Below, one piece after another: positions 9,615 through 18,477 of a stretch of 60,974 nt of DNA. Position 1 is the stretch's first letter. Every line of letters starts with the position of its first letter. Location of the stretch: positions 1 to 60,974 of the forward strand of contig JABDDF010000006.1 of assembly GCA_013287745.1 (NCBI GenBank), read 5' to 3'. Both the position numbers and the translations under genes were made by a program. This DNA is from Gammaproteobacteria bacterium (GTDB taxonomy: Bacteria > Pseudomonadota > Gammaproteobacteria > DSM-16500). The notes beneath the pieces were generated by a model. The model searched no databases. It saw only the letters and a program-made list of their open reading frames with translations, and was not told where the DNA came from.

Positions 9615-10355
9615 ATGACGAATTTTTCGCAGAAAAATAGGGGTGCGAAACAGGTATCTCGCGGAAAAAAAACCAGCTATGCGTGGTGGTTTGTGCTGCT
9701 TATTATTGTCATTGCTATTGCCGCTATCAGCGCGTATTGCTATCGCAGGGAAAAGCCATTAAAAGTTTTTTCTCAGGTATCTTCTTTTGTTTCGACCTGG
9801 ATTGTTGAGCATAGACATTCCATCAAGACAAAGCAATTGAATAATCAGGCAGCGAATAAAACAAAGACGCTAGCAAATAATACCGATACACAACTTCATT
9901 TTGAATTTTACGATACCTTGCCCAATGCACAGATGAGTGCACCCCTACCTTTGCCAGATGATGCGCATACAGTCAGTGTTGCGAGCGCCTACCAAAATCC
10001 GCAGACGCAAAGTGCAAGAATTAAAACACCCGCATTAAGCTTGGTAAATGCGGATGAGCTTGCCAATGAATTATCTCAGCATATCAAAAAATTGGATTAT
10101 GTGGTGCGAGTTGCGGGTGTTTTTCATAGCGTTGAAGCCGCATCTCGTGTTCAAGCAAATCTAGCTCGAAATGGCATATCTGCCAGGATTGCAGCTTCAA
10201 CTTGGGCAAAGAAAGATATTTTTCGCGTAGAACTGGGGCCTTTTCCCGATAAAAATGCCGCAAAATTAACGCAGCGAAAATTATTGAAATATAAAGTGGA
10301 AAGCATTGTTGTTTCCTCAACCTATCAAGAAATAAATAATCAAAAGCGAGTGTAG
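9615..10355 (+). CDS. SPOR-domain membrane protein (FtsN-like)
   Basis: A 246-residue single-pass inner-membrane protein. A basic cytoplasmic tail (residues 1-22) precedes one hydrophobic segment (WWFVLLIIVIAIAAISAYCY), then a polar Thr/Ala/Pro/Gln-rich periplasmic linker. A C-terminal SPOR domain (YVVRVAGVFHSVEAASRVQA to FRVELGPFPDKNAAKLTQR) completes it. SPOR domains bind denuded septal peptidoglycan. The topology and the argS neighbour match FtsN or FtsN-like division proteins, but the essential FtsN helices are not identifiable, so no symbol is given. The start is 9 bp after argS, with the next gene 3 bp downstream. Confidence 0.88.
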   Translation: MTNFSQKNRGAKQVSRGKKTSYAWWFVLLIIVIAIAAISAYCYRREKPLKVFSQVSSFVSTWIVEHRHSIKTKQLNNQAANKTKTLANNTDTQLHFEFYDTLPNAQMSAPLPLPDDAHTVSVASAYQNPQTQSARIKTPALSLVNADELANELSQHIKKLDYVVRVAGVFHSVEAASRVQANLARNGISARIAASTWAKKDIFRVELGPFPDKNAAKLTQRKLLKYKVESIVVSSTYQEINNQKRV

Positions 10356-10358
10356 CAA

Positions 10359-11225
10359 ATGATATATAGCATGACAGCCTTTGCACGTAATCAAATCCAA
10401 AGCAATGTAGGTAATTTAGTGTGTGAGATACGTTCGATTAATCACCGTTATCTTGAAGTGAGTTTGCATTTGTCCGATGCGGTGCGCTCACTTGAAACGC
10501 CGATTCGTGAAGCGATTAGGCAATTTGTCAAACGCGGTAAAGTGGAATGTGTGATTCGCTATCAAGCTGCTGCAAAAGATGATATGGCCTTTAAATTAAA
10601 TACGAATTTAGCGCGGGCCTTATGTCGTTCAACGGAAGAAATAGCAGGTTTAATGGCAATTACAGCGCCTGTTTCACCAGCAGAAATTCTACGTTTCCCT
10701 GGAGTATTAGAGACAGCGGAAGCGGATGCCAATCAATTACAAGACGAACTATTGCCATTAATGCATAAAACATTGGAAGATTTACTGAGCGCGCGTGGTC
10801 GTGAAGGTGAAGAATTGAAGCAAATATTTTTGCAGCGAATGGAATTGATGCAAGTGCAAATCAATCTGGTCAAAGAAAGCTTACCCCGTGTGCTGCTTGA
10901 ACAACGTGAGCGTTTGCTGAAACGTTTTGCTGATGCAAAAGTAGAATTAGAGCCCGGGCGTTTAGAACATGAGATGGTCTTGTTTGCGCAACGAATGGAT
11001 GTGGCAGAAGAAATTGATCGATTGGAAACGCATTTGCATGAATTTCGCCGCATTTTAAAAGAAGGCGGCTTGGTGGGGCGACGATTAGATTTTCTTTCAC
11101 AGGAATTGAATCGTGAAGCCAATACTTTGGGGTCTAAGTCGATGGATTCGGTTCTGACCCATGCGGCGGTTGAGATAAAAGTGTTGATAGAGCAGGTGCG
11201 TGAGCAGGTGCAGAATGTGGAGTAG
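10359..11225 (+). CDS. yicC: YicC family endoribonuclease
   Basis: A 288-residue YicC-family protein. The N-terminus IYSMTAFARNQ, the segment CEIRSINHRYLEVS, and the C-terminal signature FRRILKEGGLVGRRLDFLSQELNREANTLGSK are diagnostic. YicC of E. coli has been reported to act as an endoribonuclease affecting small RNA turnover; the exact targets here are unknown. The start is 3 bp after the SPOR gene, so it closes the topA-argS-SPOR-yicC run. The stop is followed by a long palindromic repeat that separates it from the convergent SH3 gene. Confidence 0.94.
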   Translation: MIYSMTAFARNQIQSNVGNLVCEIRSINHRYLEVSLHLSDAVRSLETPIREAIRQFVKRGKVECVIRYQAAAKDDMAFKLNTNLARALCRSTEEIAGLMAITAPVSPAEILRFPGVLETAEADANQLQDELLPLMHKTLEDLLSARGREGEELKQIFLQRMELMQVQINLVKESLPRVLLEQRERLLKRFADAKVELEPGRLEHEMVLFAQRMDVAEEIDRLETHLHEFRRILKEGGLVGRRLDFLSQELNREANTLGSKSMDSVLTHAAVEIKVLIEQVREQVQNVE

Positions 11226-11265
11226 AGATTAGCTTCAAGCCCTATAGCCTTCAGCCTGTCTCTAG

Positions 11266-11480
11266 CCCTCACCCCCTGCCCCTCTCCCCTCGCAAAAAGC
11301 GCTCCGGAAGAGGGGAGAGTTCTAAATTTTCTCCTCGAAATATCTTAGAGCTCTCCCCTCTCCCCTCGCAAAAAGCGCTCCGGAAGAGGGGAGAGTTCTA
11401 AATTTTCTCCTCGAAATAGCTTAGAACTCTCCCCTCTTCCGGAGCGCTTTTTGCGAGGGGAGAGGGGCAGGGGGTGAGGG
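11266..11480. repeat. family B GC-rich palindromic repeat, internally duplicated copy
   Basis: Outer arms read CCCTCACCCCCTGCCCCTC and its complement at the right end. Inside is CTCGCAAAAAGCGCTCCGG, then AGAGGGGAGAGTTCTAAATT, and TCTCCTCGAAATA. In this copy the left arm block (about 78 bp, CTCCCCTCGCAAAAAG to CTTAGAGCTCT) is duplicated in tandem before the right arm. Other copies lie at 17199-17339, 19925-20102, 38558-38698 and 41789-41974. It lies between the 3' ends of yicC and the SH3 gene and could fold into a very stable hairpin on either strand. Confidence 0.95.
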
Positions 11481-11485
11481 TTGCT

Positions 11486-11992
11486 TTATTTTCCAACTGG
11501 CGCAGCTTTCGGCAGTGTCGCGCTCTTCTGCTCCGGCATAATCACAACCGGCATGATCACCGGAACAGAATACCTATTGCCATACATATTCTGCATCATT
11601 TGCTGAATACTCTTTTGTAAGGCTTGTTGCCGTGCTTGCATTTCCTGTATGGTCTTTTGCATTTCTGTGCTTGAAACTGGCTGAGTGCCGCCATATTGCA
11701 TGACTTGATAATTCTGCCCGCCATTGCCCGTGCTAATAATATTGAAATTCAAACCCACCTTGCTAAGATCGCTAGATTTTATCCAACCAACATTACCATT
11801 ACGCGGATCAGCCACTTTGACCCAAGCGCTATCTTTAGGTGTGAAAATAGGAATGATCCCGATATTCGAATCAATGGTTCCTATGTTTTTACTATCTGCT
11901 TTAGGCTGGTCATACAGATTAATAGAAACGGCCATACAAGTGCTTGAGAGGCAGAGCATGATGATTGAGCCAAGAAAGTGTTGCAGTTTCAT
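11486..11992 (-). CDS. exported SH3-domain protein next to icmW
   Basis: A 168-residue protein with an N-terminal signal peptide (MKLQHFLGSIIMLCLSSTCMA, probable cleavage after CMA). A bacterial SH3-like domain follows at about residues 25-80 (INLYDQPKADSKNIGTI, VKVADPRNGNVGWIKSSDL). Then come a Gln/Met-rich helical segment (MQKTIQEMQARQQALQKSIQ) and a proline-containing tail. Such SH3 folds usually bind cell-wall or protein partners in the periplasm. It is the last gene on the icmX-icmW strand, 157 bp after icmW, so it may belong to the same transcript. The gap holds no obvious terminator. I do not recognise it as a named Dot/Icm component. Confidence 0.78.
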   Translation of the reverse strand: MKLQHFLGSIIMLCLSSTCMAVSINLYDQPKADSKNIGTIDSNIGIIPIFTPKDSAWVKVADPRNGNVGWIKSSDLSKVGLNFNIISTGNGGQNYQVMQYGGTQPVSSTEMQKTIQEMQARQQALQKSIQQMMQNMYGNRYSVPVIMPVVIMPEQKSATLPKAAPVGK

Positions 11993-12149
11993 AGGGTATT
12001 CTCCTTATTTATTTGCAAAATGAGTATGCATAAATTGCATTGCCAAGCTACTTTCTTTTTTAGAAGTAGTATGTGAAAAAAATAAAATCCACAATAAGGT
12101 TAGGGCGCATAATTTCAAACAAATAACCAGCGTAATTTCATGCCGTAAA

Positions 12150-12599
12150 TTACGCATGTTCTTGCTCTAATACTTTTAATACTAAATCAAAACGGTCTTG
12201 CCCAAATACACGAGCAAGTAATCGCAGACGTTCAAAAATAATATTACGACGTAGAAACAAGCCCGTCATCAAATTATCTGGCGTGTTATTTTCTTCTGCA
12301 TACATTAATAATTTTGAGGCAGAACCAGGATCAATCCCATCGATTGTTTGCAGCAAGCGTAAAATACGTGAGGTTTTAATATGTGAACTGAGGGAAATGA
12401 ATTGATCTTCTTTGCCAAGATCAAAGGAATTTAAACCTTCGAAGGCCTCGCCTAATTTATTGATGGCTTCTTCAAGGGCTGGCGTTCCATCTAGCGTAAA
12501 ATCTTCTACTGTTTCCATGAAGGCAATCACACGATAAATCATGGGGTCATCGTAGTTTTTCCAAAATTCATGTGAAGAAACTAAATCTAATTTGGGCAC
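12150..12599 (-). CDS. icmW: Dot/Icm secretion chaperone IcmW
   Basis: IcmW pairs with IcmS to form a cytosolic adaptor that brings effectors to the type IVB coupling complex. The 149-residue frame contains the family core DPMIYRVIAFMETVEDFTLDG, LDLGKEDQF-like acidic region, SASKLLMYAEE and RRNIIFERLRLLARVFGQDRF. A longer frame reaches a GTG at 12626. The GTG at 12599 was chosen because it is preceded by AAGGTG at good spacing and gives an N-terminus (MPKLDLVSSHEFW) of the length known for Legionella IcmW. It starts 10 bp after the icmX stop, so the two are cotranscribed. Confidence 0.95.
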   Translation of the reverse strand: MPKLDLVSSHEFWKNYDDPMIYRVIAFMETVEDFTLDGTPALEEAINKLGEAFEGLNSFDLGKEDQFISLSSHIKTSRILRLLQTIDGIDPGSASKLLMYAEENNTPDNLMTGLFLRRNIIFERLRLLARVFGQDRFDLVLKVLEQEHA

Positions 12600-12609
12600 C
12601 GTTATCACC

Positions 12610-13497
12610 TTATGATGGTTGTACACCCTGTGCTTTGGCTAAGAGCAGGGATTCATTGACAGCATTGTTACTGATAAGCAGGGCATTCGTCATGGTTTGT
12701 GCTGTTACCATTTGTTTTTGTGTTTGGAATAATTGCGTCATTAAAACATAGGCCTGAGATTGATAAATTAAAAGTTGACGCAGCACGGTGCCAATATTTT
12801 CTGAAGAAACAGTGGCTATCCAATCCTTGCTGCTTGCTTGGCCAATTAAGCCAGCTTGTGCGCTGTTATATTGATTACCATCGGCGTATTGATAACTTAA
12901 AACATAGGCGTTAAATGATTCAGCTGCCATCACTGCATTATAATAGCTGCGATATTTGGCTTGATCACTGTCAGAGCCGCCGAAACTGCCAGCAGGAAAA
13001 ATATGTACGGTTTTAATGCCTGAGGCATTTCGAATGTAGTTATAAACTGGATTGACACCGCCACTTTTGCGAGGATCTTTGGGGAAAAAAGGCTGGCCTA
13101 ACACAGTAGAATAAGTGACGTCATTTGCAGTGGGGAAACTAGTTGGACTCACATTGGGCCCCAATAAATCATTATTTAATTGCTGAATCAAGCCTGAGGA
13201 AGTTTGGGTGGCTTGATCTGCAACAAGTAAATCACCCAGTGCCGTAAAGCTTTTTTGCATATTGCCAGTAGTTTCTGATTTATCTTCTCCCGTCCATGCT
13301 AAGGCCATTGTTGTTAATTGTTCTAAGGCAGCAGGAAGCGTTTGTGCGTATTGCATGATCATCATGGTGTTATTTGCAATTTGCTGTAATAAGGCGGTAT
13401 CCGCACCATCTGCTCTTGAGTTAGTAAGCCCTACAATACTGACTGATAATACAGCGCCAGTCAGAATCACAATTTTCTTGATATAATCTAAACGCAT
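12610..13497 (-). CDS. icmX: Dot/Icm periplasmic/secreted protein IcmX
   Basis: IcmX is a periplasmic, partly released component needed for Dot/Icm function. The 295-residue protein has a signal peptide (MRLDYIKKIVILTGAVLSVSIVGLTNSRA in outline). It then has the IcmX-type helical and conserved C-terminal region, with FFPKDPRKSGGVNPVYNYIR, FNAYVLSYQYADGN and GTVLRQLLIYQSQAYVLM. The ATG at 13497 is preferred over the longer frame start at 13533 because AGGAG lies 8 bp upstream and the signal peptide then starts correctly. It is shorter than Legionella IcmX (about 466 residues); the missing low-complexity part may be supplied by the preceding gene. It lies between the Thr/Pro-rich gene and icmW on one strand. 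Confidence 0.9.
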   Translation of the reverse strand: MRLDYIKKIVILTGAVLSVSIVGLTNSRADGADTALLQQIANNTMMIMQYAQTLPAALEQLTTMALAWTGEDKSETTGNMQKSFTALGDLLVADQATQTSSGLIQQLNNDLLGPNVSPTSFPTANDVTYSTVLGQPFFPKDPRKSGGVNPVYNYIRNASGIKTVHIFPAGSFGGSDSDQAKYRSYYNAVMAAESFNAYVLSYQYADGNQYNSAQAGLIGQASSKDWIATVSSENIGTVLRQLLIYQSQAYVLMTQLFQTQKQMVTAQTMTNALLISNNAVNESLLLAKAQGVQPS

Positions 13498-13514
13498 CAC
13501 GATTACTCCTGTTG

Positions 13515-14036
13515 TTAATATTGGATGCCCCAACTCTTATCCTTTGAAGATGAACCGCCTGTGGTGTTTGTGTTCTTTTCTTTATTGCCTGAGCCAAATC
13601 CCGAATAAACCGTTGGCTGAGTTGGACTGCTGCCACCCGTGGATGTTGTTGTCGTGGTTGTTTGCGTCGTGCTGGTGCTTGGTAATGCGGTTGTTGGCGG
13701 CGATACGGTTACTGCTGGCGTGCTAGCAGAAGGTGCTGCAGCCGGTGTGCTTCCTGCCACAGGTTGATTCGTGTTAGCAGGTGCATTTGAATTAGGTGTT
13801 GTCGGCGCTGCAGGCGGATTTTGTTTTTTGTTTAATAGTTTTTTAACATCATCTGATAAGGCAGCTTGGTTTTTTTGCGCTTTCTCATCGACCAGTTTAC
13901 TGAAATCATCTGATGAGGCTGCTGCGTTAGTGCTATTTCCTGGTGTGTCAAAAATGGATTGGGCATAAGTCGGTAGTGCTGCAAAATAAGTGCAGGCCAC
14001 AACTGCACACGCTAAAGCTAATACTCGCTTACACAT
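13515..14036 (-). CDS. exported Thr/Ser/Pro-rich protein upstream of icmX
   Basis: A 173-residue protein with a clear signal peptide (MCKRVLALACAVVACTYFA, cleavage likely after TYA). A short helical stretch follows (DDFSKLVDEKAQKNQAALSD), then about 90 residues of low-complexity Pro/Ala/Thr/Ser sequence including a run of threonines, and a Gly/Ser/Lys-rich end. GGGAG precedes the ATG. It ends 17 bp before icmX and should be on the same mRNA. No enzyme domain is visible. It could be the low-complexity half of a split IcmX or an independent envelope linker; the sequence alone cannot separate these. Confidence 0.75.
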   Translation of the reverse strand: MCKRVLALACAVVACTYFAALPTYAQSIFDTPGNSTNAAASSDDFSKLVDEKAQKNQAALSDDVKKLLNKKQNPPAAPTTPNSNAPANTNQPVAGSTPAAAPSASTPAVTVSPPTTALPSTSTTQTTTTTTSTGGSSPTQPTVYSGFGSGNKEKNTNTTGGSSSKDKSWGIQY

Positions 14037-14218
14037 ACGGCTACTCCCATGCGGATAAATTTCTTCTGATACAACTAGTTGAAAAGTATAGACTGGCGCT
14101 TACGAGAAACACTTCAATTTTAGTGCTTAAAAACAATAAATTGCAAGTGACTATGGCAATTTTAGCTAATCTCATCAATAATGAATAAAAGCGCTCCACT
14201 TTAAGGGGGTCTATTGCC

Positions 14219-14662
14219 GTGGCTATTCGTGACGTTTTTAAATTTTCTCGAAAAACCTTTGTCAATCCCTCAGGTTGGCTCGATACCAATTTTTTGAGAA
14301 TGCAGAATAATGTGCTATGGGCAGCATTAAGAGGCTTATTTACCAAGGAAACGCAGCAAAGAACAGAAAGCTTTGAGCAAGCCGTTCAGCGTCTTGGTTT
14401 AACTGAGCAAGATATTCAAAATGTGCAAACAAGCTATCGCCATTATGCACTGGGTTTATTGCTAGTCGGTTTAATCCTATTTTGCTATGCTTTTTTCTTA
14501 TTATTCTATTACAAAACTTTTGCTGGCTGGCTCTTAGGGTTGGCAGCAAGCGCTCTCTTATTTGGACAAGCCTTTCGTTATGACTTTTGGGCCTTTCAAA
14601 TGAAACGCCGTCAATTGGGAGCGAGTTTTGCGGAATGGAAGCGCTATGTACTAGGTGGGTAG
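14219..14662 (+). CDS. icmV: Dot/Icm inner-membrane protein IcmV
   Basis: A 147-residue IcmV homologue, essential for type IVB secretion but without a known enzymatic activity. Family marks include the N-terminal FKFSRKTFVNPSGWLD and two membrane segments at about residues 80-112 (LGLLLVGLILFCYAFFLLFY and WLLGLAASALLFG). The end reads WAFQMKRRQLGASFAEW, also typical. The start is a GTG at 14219 with AGGGGG 9 bp upstream; an ATG at 14181 is out of frame and stops after seven codons. It is divergent from the icmX operon across a 182-bp gap, which holds both promoters, and precedes dotA by 12 bp. Confidence 0.95.
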   Translation: MAIRDVFKFSRKTFVNPSGWLDTNFLRMQNNVLWAALRGLFTKETQQRTESFEQAVQRLGLTEQDIQNVQTSYRHYALGLLLVGLILFCYAFFLLFYYKTFAGWLLGLAASALLFGQAFRYDFWAFQMKRRQLGASFAEWKRYVLGG

Positions 14663-14674
14663 GGGGAGTTTTCC

Positions 14675-17173
14675 ATGGCCATAATTAATCTTGTCACATT
14701 TACCTCACAAATTCCTGCTACTGATGCATCTTGTGGCTATCTCGCCGCTATTTTTGGCCCAATGAATGGCGTGGTCTGCAATCAGCCTGGCGGTGGCCAA
14801 ACCCTCACCTTACTTGGCACGATGTTTCAAACCTTTAATTCCATCATTTTAGCTATTGCTGCCTTAATGATTTTATATGTCACTGTTGTTGGCGTCATGC
14901 AAACAGCGCATGAAGGCGAATTCATGGGGAAAAAATGGCATAACATGTGGCTGCCAATTCGCATGGTATTTGGCGTTGCTTTTTTAGTGCCGACAGCAAC
15001 GGGTTATTCAGCGCTGCAAATTGTCATGATGTGGGTGATTGTGCAAGGCATTGGTGCGGCTGATATGCTATGGAGCAGCGCCTTAGGTTTTATTAACATA
15101 GGCGGCTCTCCTTACGCACAATTATCTATACCAAGCACAACGTCTGATATTGCAGTTTCACAATTGTTTCAAGGTTTGGTTTGTGATGCGACAGCTAGAG
15201 TAAGCTCAGCTGATCCAACGAATACACCCAATGGCGGTTATTATTGCAATATAACGAAGGACGCAACCTTTTGTAACACTAATGTTTCGGCTAGTTTTTC
15301 GCAAAATACGTCTAGCTGCCAAGGTAATACTTGTTCGTTTAACTTAGGCCCTAAGGGACAGTGTGGACAATTAACCTATTGTAATCCTGATGCAATGTGC
15401 AGCGGTACGAATGCAGGGACTTTGCAATGTGCTACTTGCAGGGCACAAAATACCGCATTGCCGCAATTGCTTAAAACATTGAGTGATGCAGCCACGGCCT
15501 TTGCTATGGTCGATTACAATTATCGCGATTTTTATTCCAACTCATTTAACAAGAAAAATGATTCAAGTTGGTCGTGGATTTATGCTTACTGCAGCAAGAA
15601 TAATATTTCTACGGTTAATTGCTGTGTGCGCAGCAGCGATCCTGATTTAGCCAATACGCAATCCTGTCCGGCGACGAGTAGCAGGGGTAGTTTTAATAGT
15701 CCCAATAGCCAAAATGGTAGTCCACAGGGGCCCGATCAATCGACAGTGAAAAGCATCTACCTGCCTTTTGGTTTAACAGCCTTACAGCCTAATGCACAGG
15801 GTTCTAGCTTTTTACAAGTGGCTGGGACTTTTTACAGTCAATTAACGCAGCAAGCTCTATCCGAGTGGGTGGCGGCACAGGGTGAGCAGACTTCTTCATT
15901 AAGTGGTGATCTACAAAAAGCTAAGGATACAGGGTGGATTTTTGCGGGCGCCTATTATTATGTTATTGCGAGGATGAATAATGCGGCGCAGCAACAAGCG
16001 CTTCCTACGATATCGGTGACCTTGCAAGATCCCAACAATACAGCGCTGGGTAAATACCGTAATAATTATTCTGCGGCACAAATGTTAGAAAGTGCTGCTC
16101 AAGGTGCAGCGGCTAATCAAGGTGCTTTTTCAAAGTCTGGTGTACCGCAATTAGGTGTTTTGCAAACGGCCCTAGATGGCACCATGGCTAGTTTAACTTC
16201 TGCTGCTAATAGTGCATTGAGCAGTGCAGGTGCGTCAACGAGTGGTGGGAATAATACCGCAGGCGTAGGGGGTAATGTCGGAAATAATGACCCTATATCA
16301 ACCTTGATGAGCTGGGGAAATGGTCTCATCGATGCGGGTACAACGACGATTTCCATTTTAATTCCGATTACCTTTGCTCTTGGTATTGCAGGCTACATCA
16401 GCCCCTTCATTTTAGGTACGGGTATCACCAATCCTGCTGGTGGCGCGATTGCCTTGATCTATATGCTCTTAGTGCCAGCTCTTTATGCCTTCTGCGGATT
16501 TTTAATTACCTTTGGCGCTACCTTGGCGATCTATGTTCCCTTAATTCCTTACATGATCTTTACTTTTGGCGCGATTGGTTGGCTCATTTCTACGGTAGAA
16601 GCCATGGTTGCAGGGCCTTTGGTTGCGCTCGGTATTATCAGTCCTAGCGGCGAGCATGAAATCATGGGAAAAGCACAGCCTGCCATTATGCTATTGTTTA
16701 ATGTCTTTCTGCGTCCTAGCTTGATGATCTTTGGTTTGATGGCGGCTATCTTAATCGCCAAGGTTGTGATTGGCATGATCAATGCTGTTTTCTGGTCTGT
16801 GGTAAAAGATGCGGTATTAGGCGCATCCAATGGCCCCATGCAATTTATCATTTTCCTTTTTGCCTATGTTGCCTTGGTGGTCGCTGCTTTGAATAAATGC
16901 TTTGCTGCGATTTATATTATTCCGCAGCAAGTCATGGCTTGGGTCAGTGGTCAAGGTTCGCAATATGGTGAGGCTGAAGGCTTGGGTGAAGTGAAGGGTA
17001 AGACGGAACAAGCAGCGCAAGCAACAGGCGGTGCAATGGCGGGTGCTGAAGGAACATCGAGAGGTGCAACGGATAATCGTGCTAAGGGTAAGCAGTTAGA
17101 GTCAGAGGCGAATAAATCAGGGCCAGGGGTGAGCTTGTCGGGTGATGGTGGTGGTGATGAGCCTAAGAAGTAA
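14675..17173 (+). CDS. dotA: Dot/Icm polytopic membrane protein DotA
   Basis: DotA is the large inner-membrane component of the type IVB system and is itself partly released in Legionella. The 832-residue protein has membrane helices near residues 50-75 (IILAIAALMILYVTVVGVM) and 95-130. A large Cys-rich periplasmic loop spans about residues 150-550, with many cysteine pairs such as CSGTN and CATCRAQ. Four to five further helices lie at about 555-740, with the family motifs WLISTVEAMVAGPLVALGII and GEHEIMGKAQPAIMLL. A polar cytosolic tail follows. It is shorter than Legionella DotA (about 1048 residues), mainly in the loop and tail. It directly follows icmV with GGGGAG upstream of the ATG. Confidence 0.96.
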   Translation: MAIINLVTFTSQIPATDASCGYLAAIFGPMNGVVCNQPGGGQTLTLLGTMFQTFNSIILAIAALMILYVTVVGVMQTAHEGEFMGKKWHNMWLPIRMVFGVAFLVPTATGYSALQIVMMWVIVQGIGAADMLWSSALGFINIGGSPYAQLSIPSTTSDIAVSQLFQGLVCDATARVSSADPTNTPNGGYYCNITKDATFCNTNVSASFSQNTSSCQGNTCSFNLGPKGQCGQLTYCNPDAMCSGTNAGTLQCATCRAQNTALPQLLKTLSDAATAFAMVDYNYRDFYSNSFNKKNDSSWSWIYAYCSKNNISTVNCCVRSSDPDLANTQSCPATSSRGSFNSPNSQNGSPQGPDQSTVKSIYLPFGLTALQPNAQGSSFLQVAGTFYSQLTQQALSEWVAAQGEQTSSLSGDLQKAKDTGWIFAGAYYYVIARMNNAAQQQALPTISVTLQDPNNTALGKYRNNYSAAQMLESAAQGAAANQGAFSKSGVPQLGVLQTALDGTMASLTSAANSALSSAGASTSGGNNTAGVGGNVGNNDPISTLMSWGNGLIDAGTTTISILIPITFALGIAGYISPFILGTGITNPAGGAIALIYMLLVPALYAFCGFLITFGATLAIYVPLIPYMIFTFGAIGWLISTVEAMVAGPLVALGIISPSGEHEIMGKAQPAIMLLFNVFLRPSLMIFGLMAAILIAKVVIGMINAVFWSVVKDAVLGASNGPMQFIIFLFAYVALVVAALNKCFAAIYIIPQQVMAWVSGQGSQYGEAEGLGEVKGKTEQAAQATGGAMAGAEGTSRGATDNRAKGKQLESEANKSGPGVSLSGDGGGDEPKK

Positions 17174-17198
17174 ACTGTCTGCTGGCGGGTAAAAGCAA

Positions 17199-17339
17199 GC
17201 CCTCACCCCCTGCCCCTCTCCCCTCGCAAAAAGCGCTCCGGGAGAGGGGAGAGTCCTTTGCTGTTCCGAGGAGAAAATTTAGAACGCTCCCCTCTCCCGG
17301 AGCGCTTTTTGCGAGGGGAGAGGGGCAGGGGGTGAGGGC
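17199..17339. repeat. family B palindromic repeat between dotA and dotB
   Basis: Arms GCCCTCACCCCCTGCCCCTC plus CGCAAAAAGCGCTCCGGGAG and their complements, about 60 bp each, around an AT-rich centre with GAGGAGAAAATTTAG. It fills the space between the convergent stops of dotA and dotB and probably acts as a bidirectional hairpin at the 3' ends of both mRNAs. Confidence 0.95.
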
Positions 17340-17346
17340 CGCCCTT

Positions 17347-18477
17347 CTATTCCTTATCCTCCCGCTCCGCCTGCTCGGCAATCACCTTATACTGACGCTC
17401 AGTAATTAATCCCTCTTTATATTTCTCATGCGCATCCGCTTCCATCGTCCGCCCATATTCACGCACCAATTTACGCACAACATTGGTAATATTTAAAATA
17501 TCCGTTTCCAGCAAAATATCCCTGATTTTTTCATCAAAAATTAAATATTCACGTAAGGCTACACGTTTTCCTTCAATCGTTGGAACCAATCTTTGTGAAA
17601 TGACCAAGCGTACGGTTTCTATGATATCAATGGTGCGACCTTGGCGTTCTTCTGGTGGAAAGGTGATGACTAAACGGCGTATGGTTTCTGCGACGCTATT
17701 ACTATGCAAGGTGGTATAAACAGGATGTCCCGTCATGGCAGCTTCCATAACCGCCCCAATGGTTTCAGGGTCGCGCGCTTCACCGACTAAAATTAAGCGC
17801 GGTTTACGCCTCAAAGCATTGCGCACACCAGCAGCAAAACTCGGTAAATGCCTGGGAATTTCTGATTGACTCACAATACTAGAAACTTTTTCTACATTAT
17901 CAAAAACAAATTCAATGGGCGCTTCATAGGTCAAGACCTTACGATTACTTTCTGCATCTTCAGTAATATTGCGAATAATCGCTGCTAATAAAGTACTTTT
18001 TCCCGAACCCGTTGCACCCGTGACATAGACCACACCTTGTTCCGGTGCCAGTGCATCTAGAATAGTTTTAGGTAAATTCATCGTGTCTAATTTGGGTGGA
18101 TCGGTTGGAATAGTACGCGCTGTAATTTGAATGCCATCATGTCCTTCAACTTGGCATCCCGTACCATTAATACGAAAACGATAGCGATCAGTTCGATTCG
18201 GCCGGATTTCATAATGAGTATCGATATCTTTACCAGACATAATTAAAGCTGAAGCATTTGGCCCGTACATTTCATTTAATAGTTCACTGACTTCAGTATT
18301 TGCTAAGCGGCGGCGCGTTACTTTTTTCAAGCGTCCATAAATTTCAGCATAAATGGGTTCACTGGTTTGAAAAGTGATATCAGATGCGCCTAATTTAACG
18401 CAGTGAATTAAAATTTCATTTACCACATCGATGTTTAGGCGTACTGGTTCTTGGGGAAATAGAAATTCGTTTGCCAT
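17347..18477 (-). CDS. dotB: Dot/Icm secretion ATPase DotB
   Basis: A hexameric PilT/VirB11-like ATPase that docks on the cytoplasmic face of the type IVB channel. The 376-residue protein has the N-terminal domain to about residue 110. The Walker A motif GATGSGKST is at residues 154-162, an Asp box follows with VLTYEAPIEF, the Walker B-like segment is RLILVGEARDPETIGAVMEAA, and the His box is GHPVYTTLHSNSV. A longer frame begins at 18504. The ATG at 18477 is chosen because it overlaps the dotC stop (TAATG) and gives the usual DotB length. The gene order dotD-dotC-dotB on one strand matches Coxiella and Legionella. Confidence 0.97.
   Translation of the reverse strand: MANEFLFPQEPVRLNIDVVNEILIHCVKLGASDITFQTSEPIYAEIYGRLKKVTRRRLANTEVSELLNEMYGPNASALIMSGKDIDTHYEIRPNRTDRYRFRINGTGCQVEGHDGIQITARTIPTDPPKLDTMNLPKTILDALAPEQGVVYVTGATGSGKSTLLAAIIRNITEDAESNRKVLTYEAPIEFVFDNVEKVSSIVSQSEIPRHLPSFAAGVRNALRRKPRLILVGEARDPETIGAVMEAAMTGHPVYTTLHSNSVAETIRRLVITFPPEERQGRTIDIIETVRLVISQRLVPTIEGKRVALREYLIFDEKIRDILLETDILNITNVVRKLVREYGRTMEADAHEKYKEGLITERQYKVIAEQAEREDKE

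Noticed and set aside
10733-11272. 179-codon ORF antisense to yicC
   Set aside because: Its Ser/Arg/Cys-rich composition is typical of antisense reading of a helical gene; yicC on the plus strand is certain.
14041-14346. 101-codon ORF antisense to the icmV start
   Set aside because: It covers the icmV-icmX promoter gap and the 5' end of icmV, without a ribosome site or recognisable protein.
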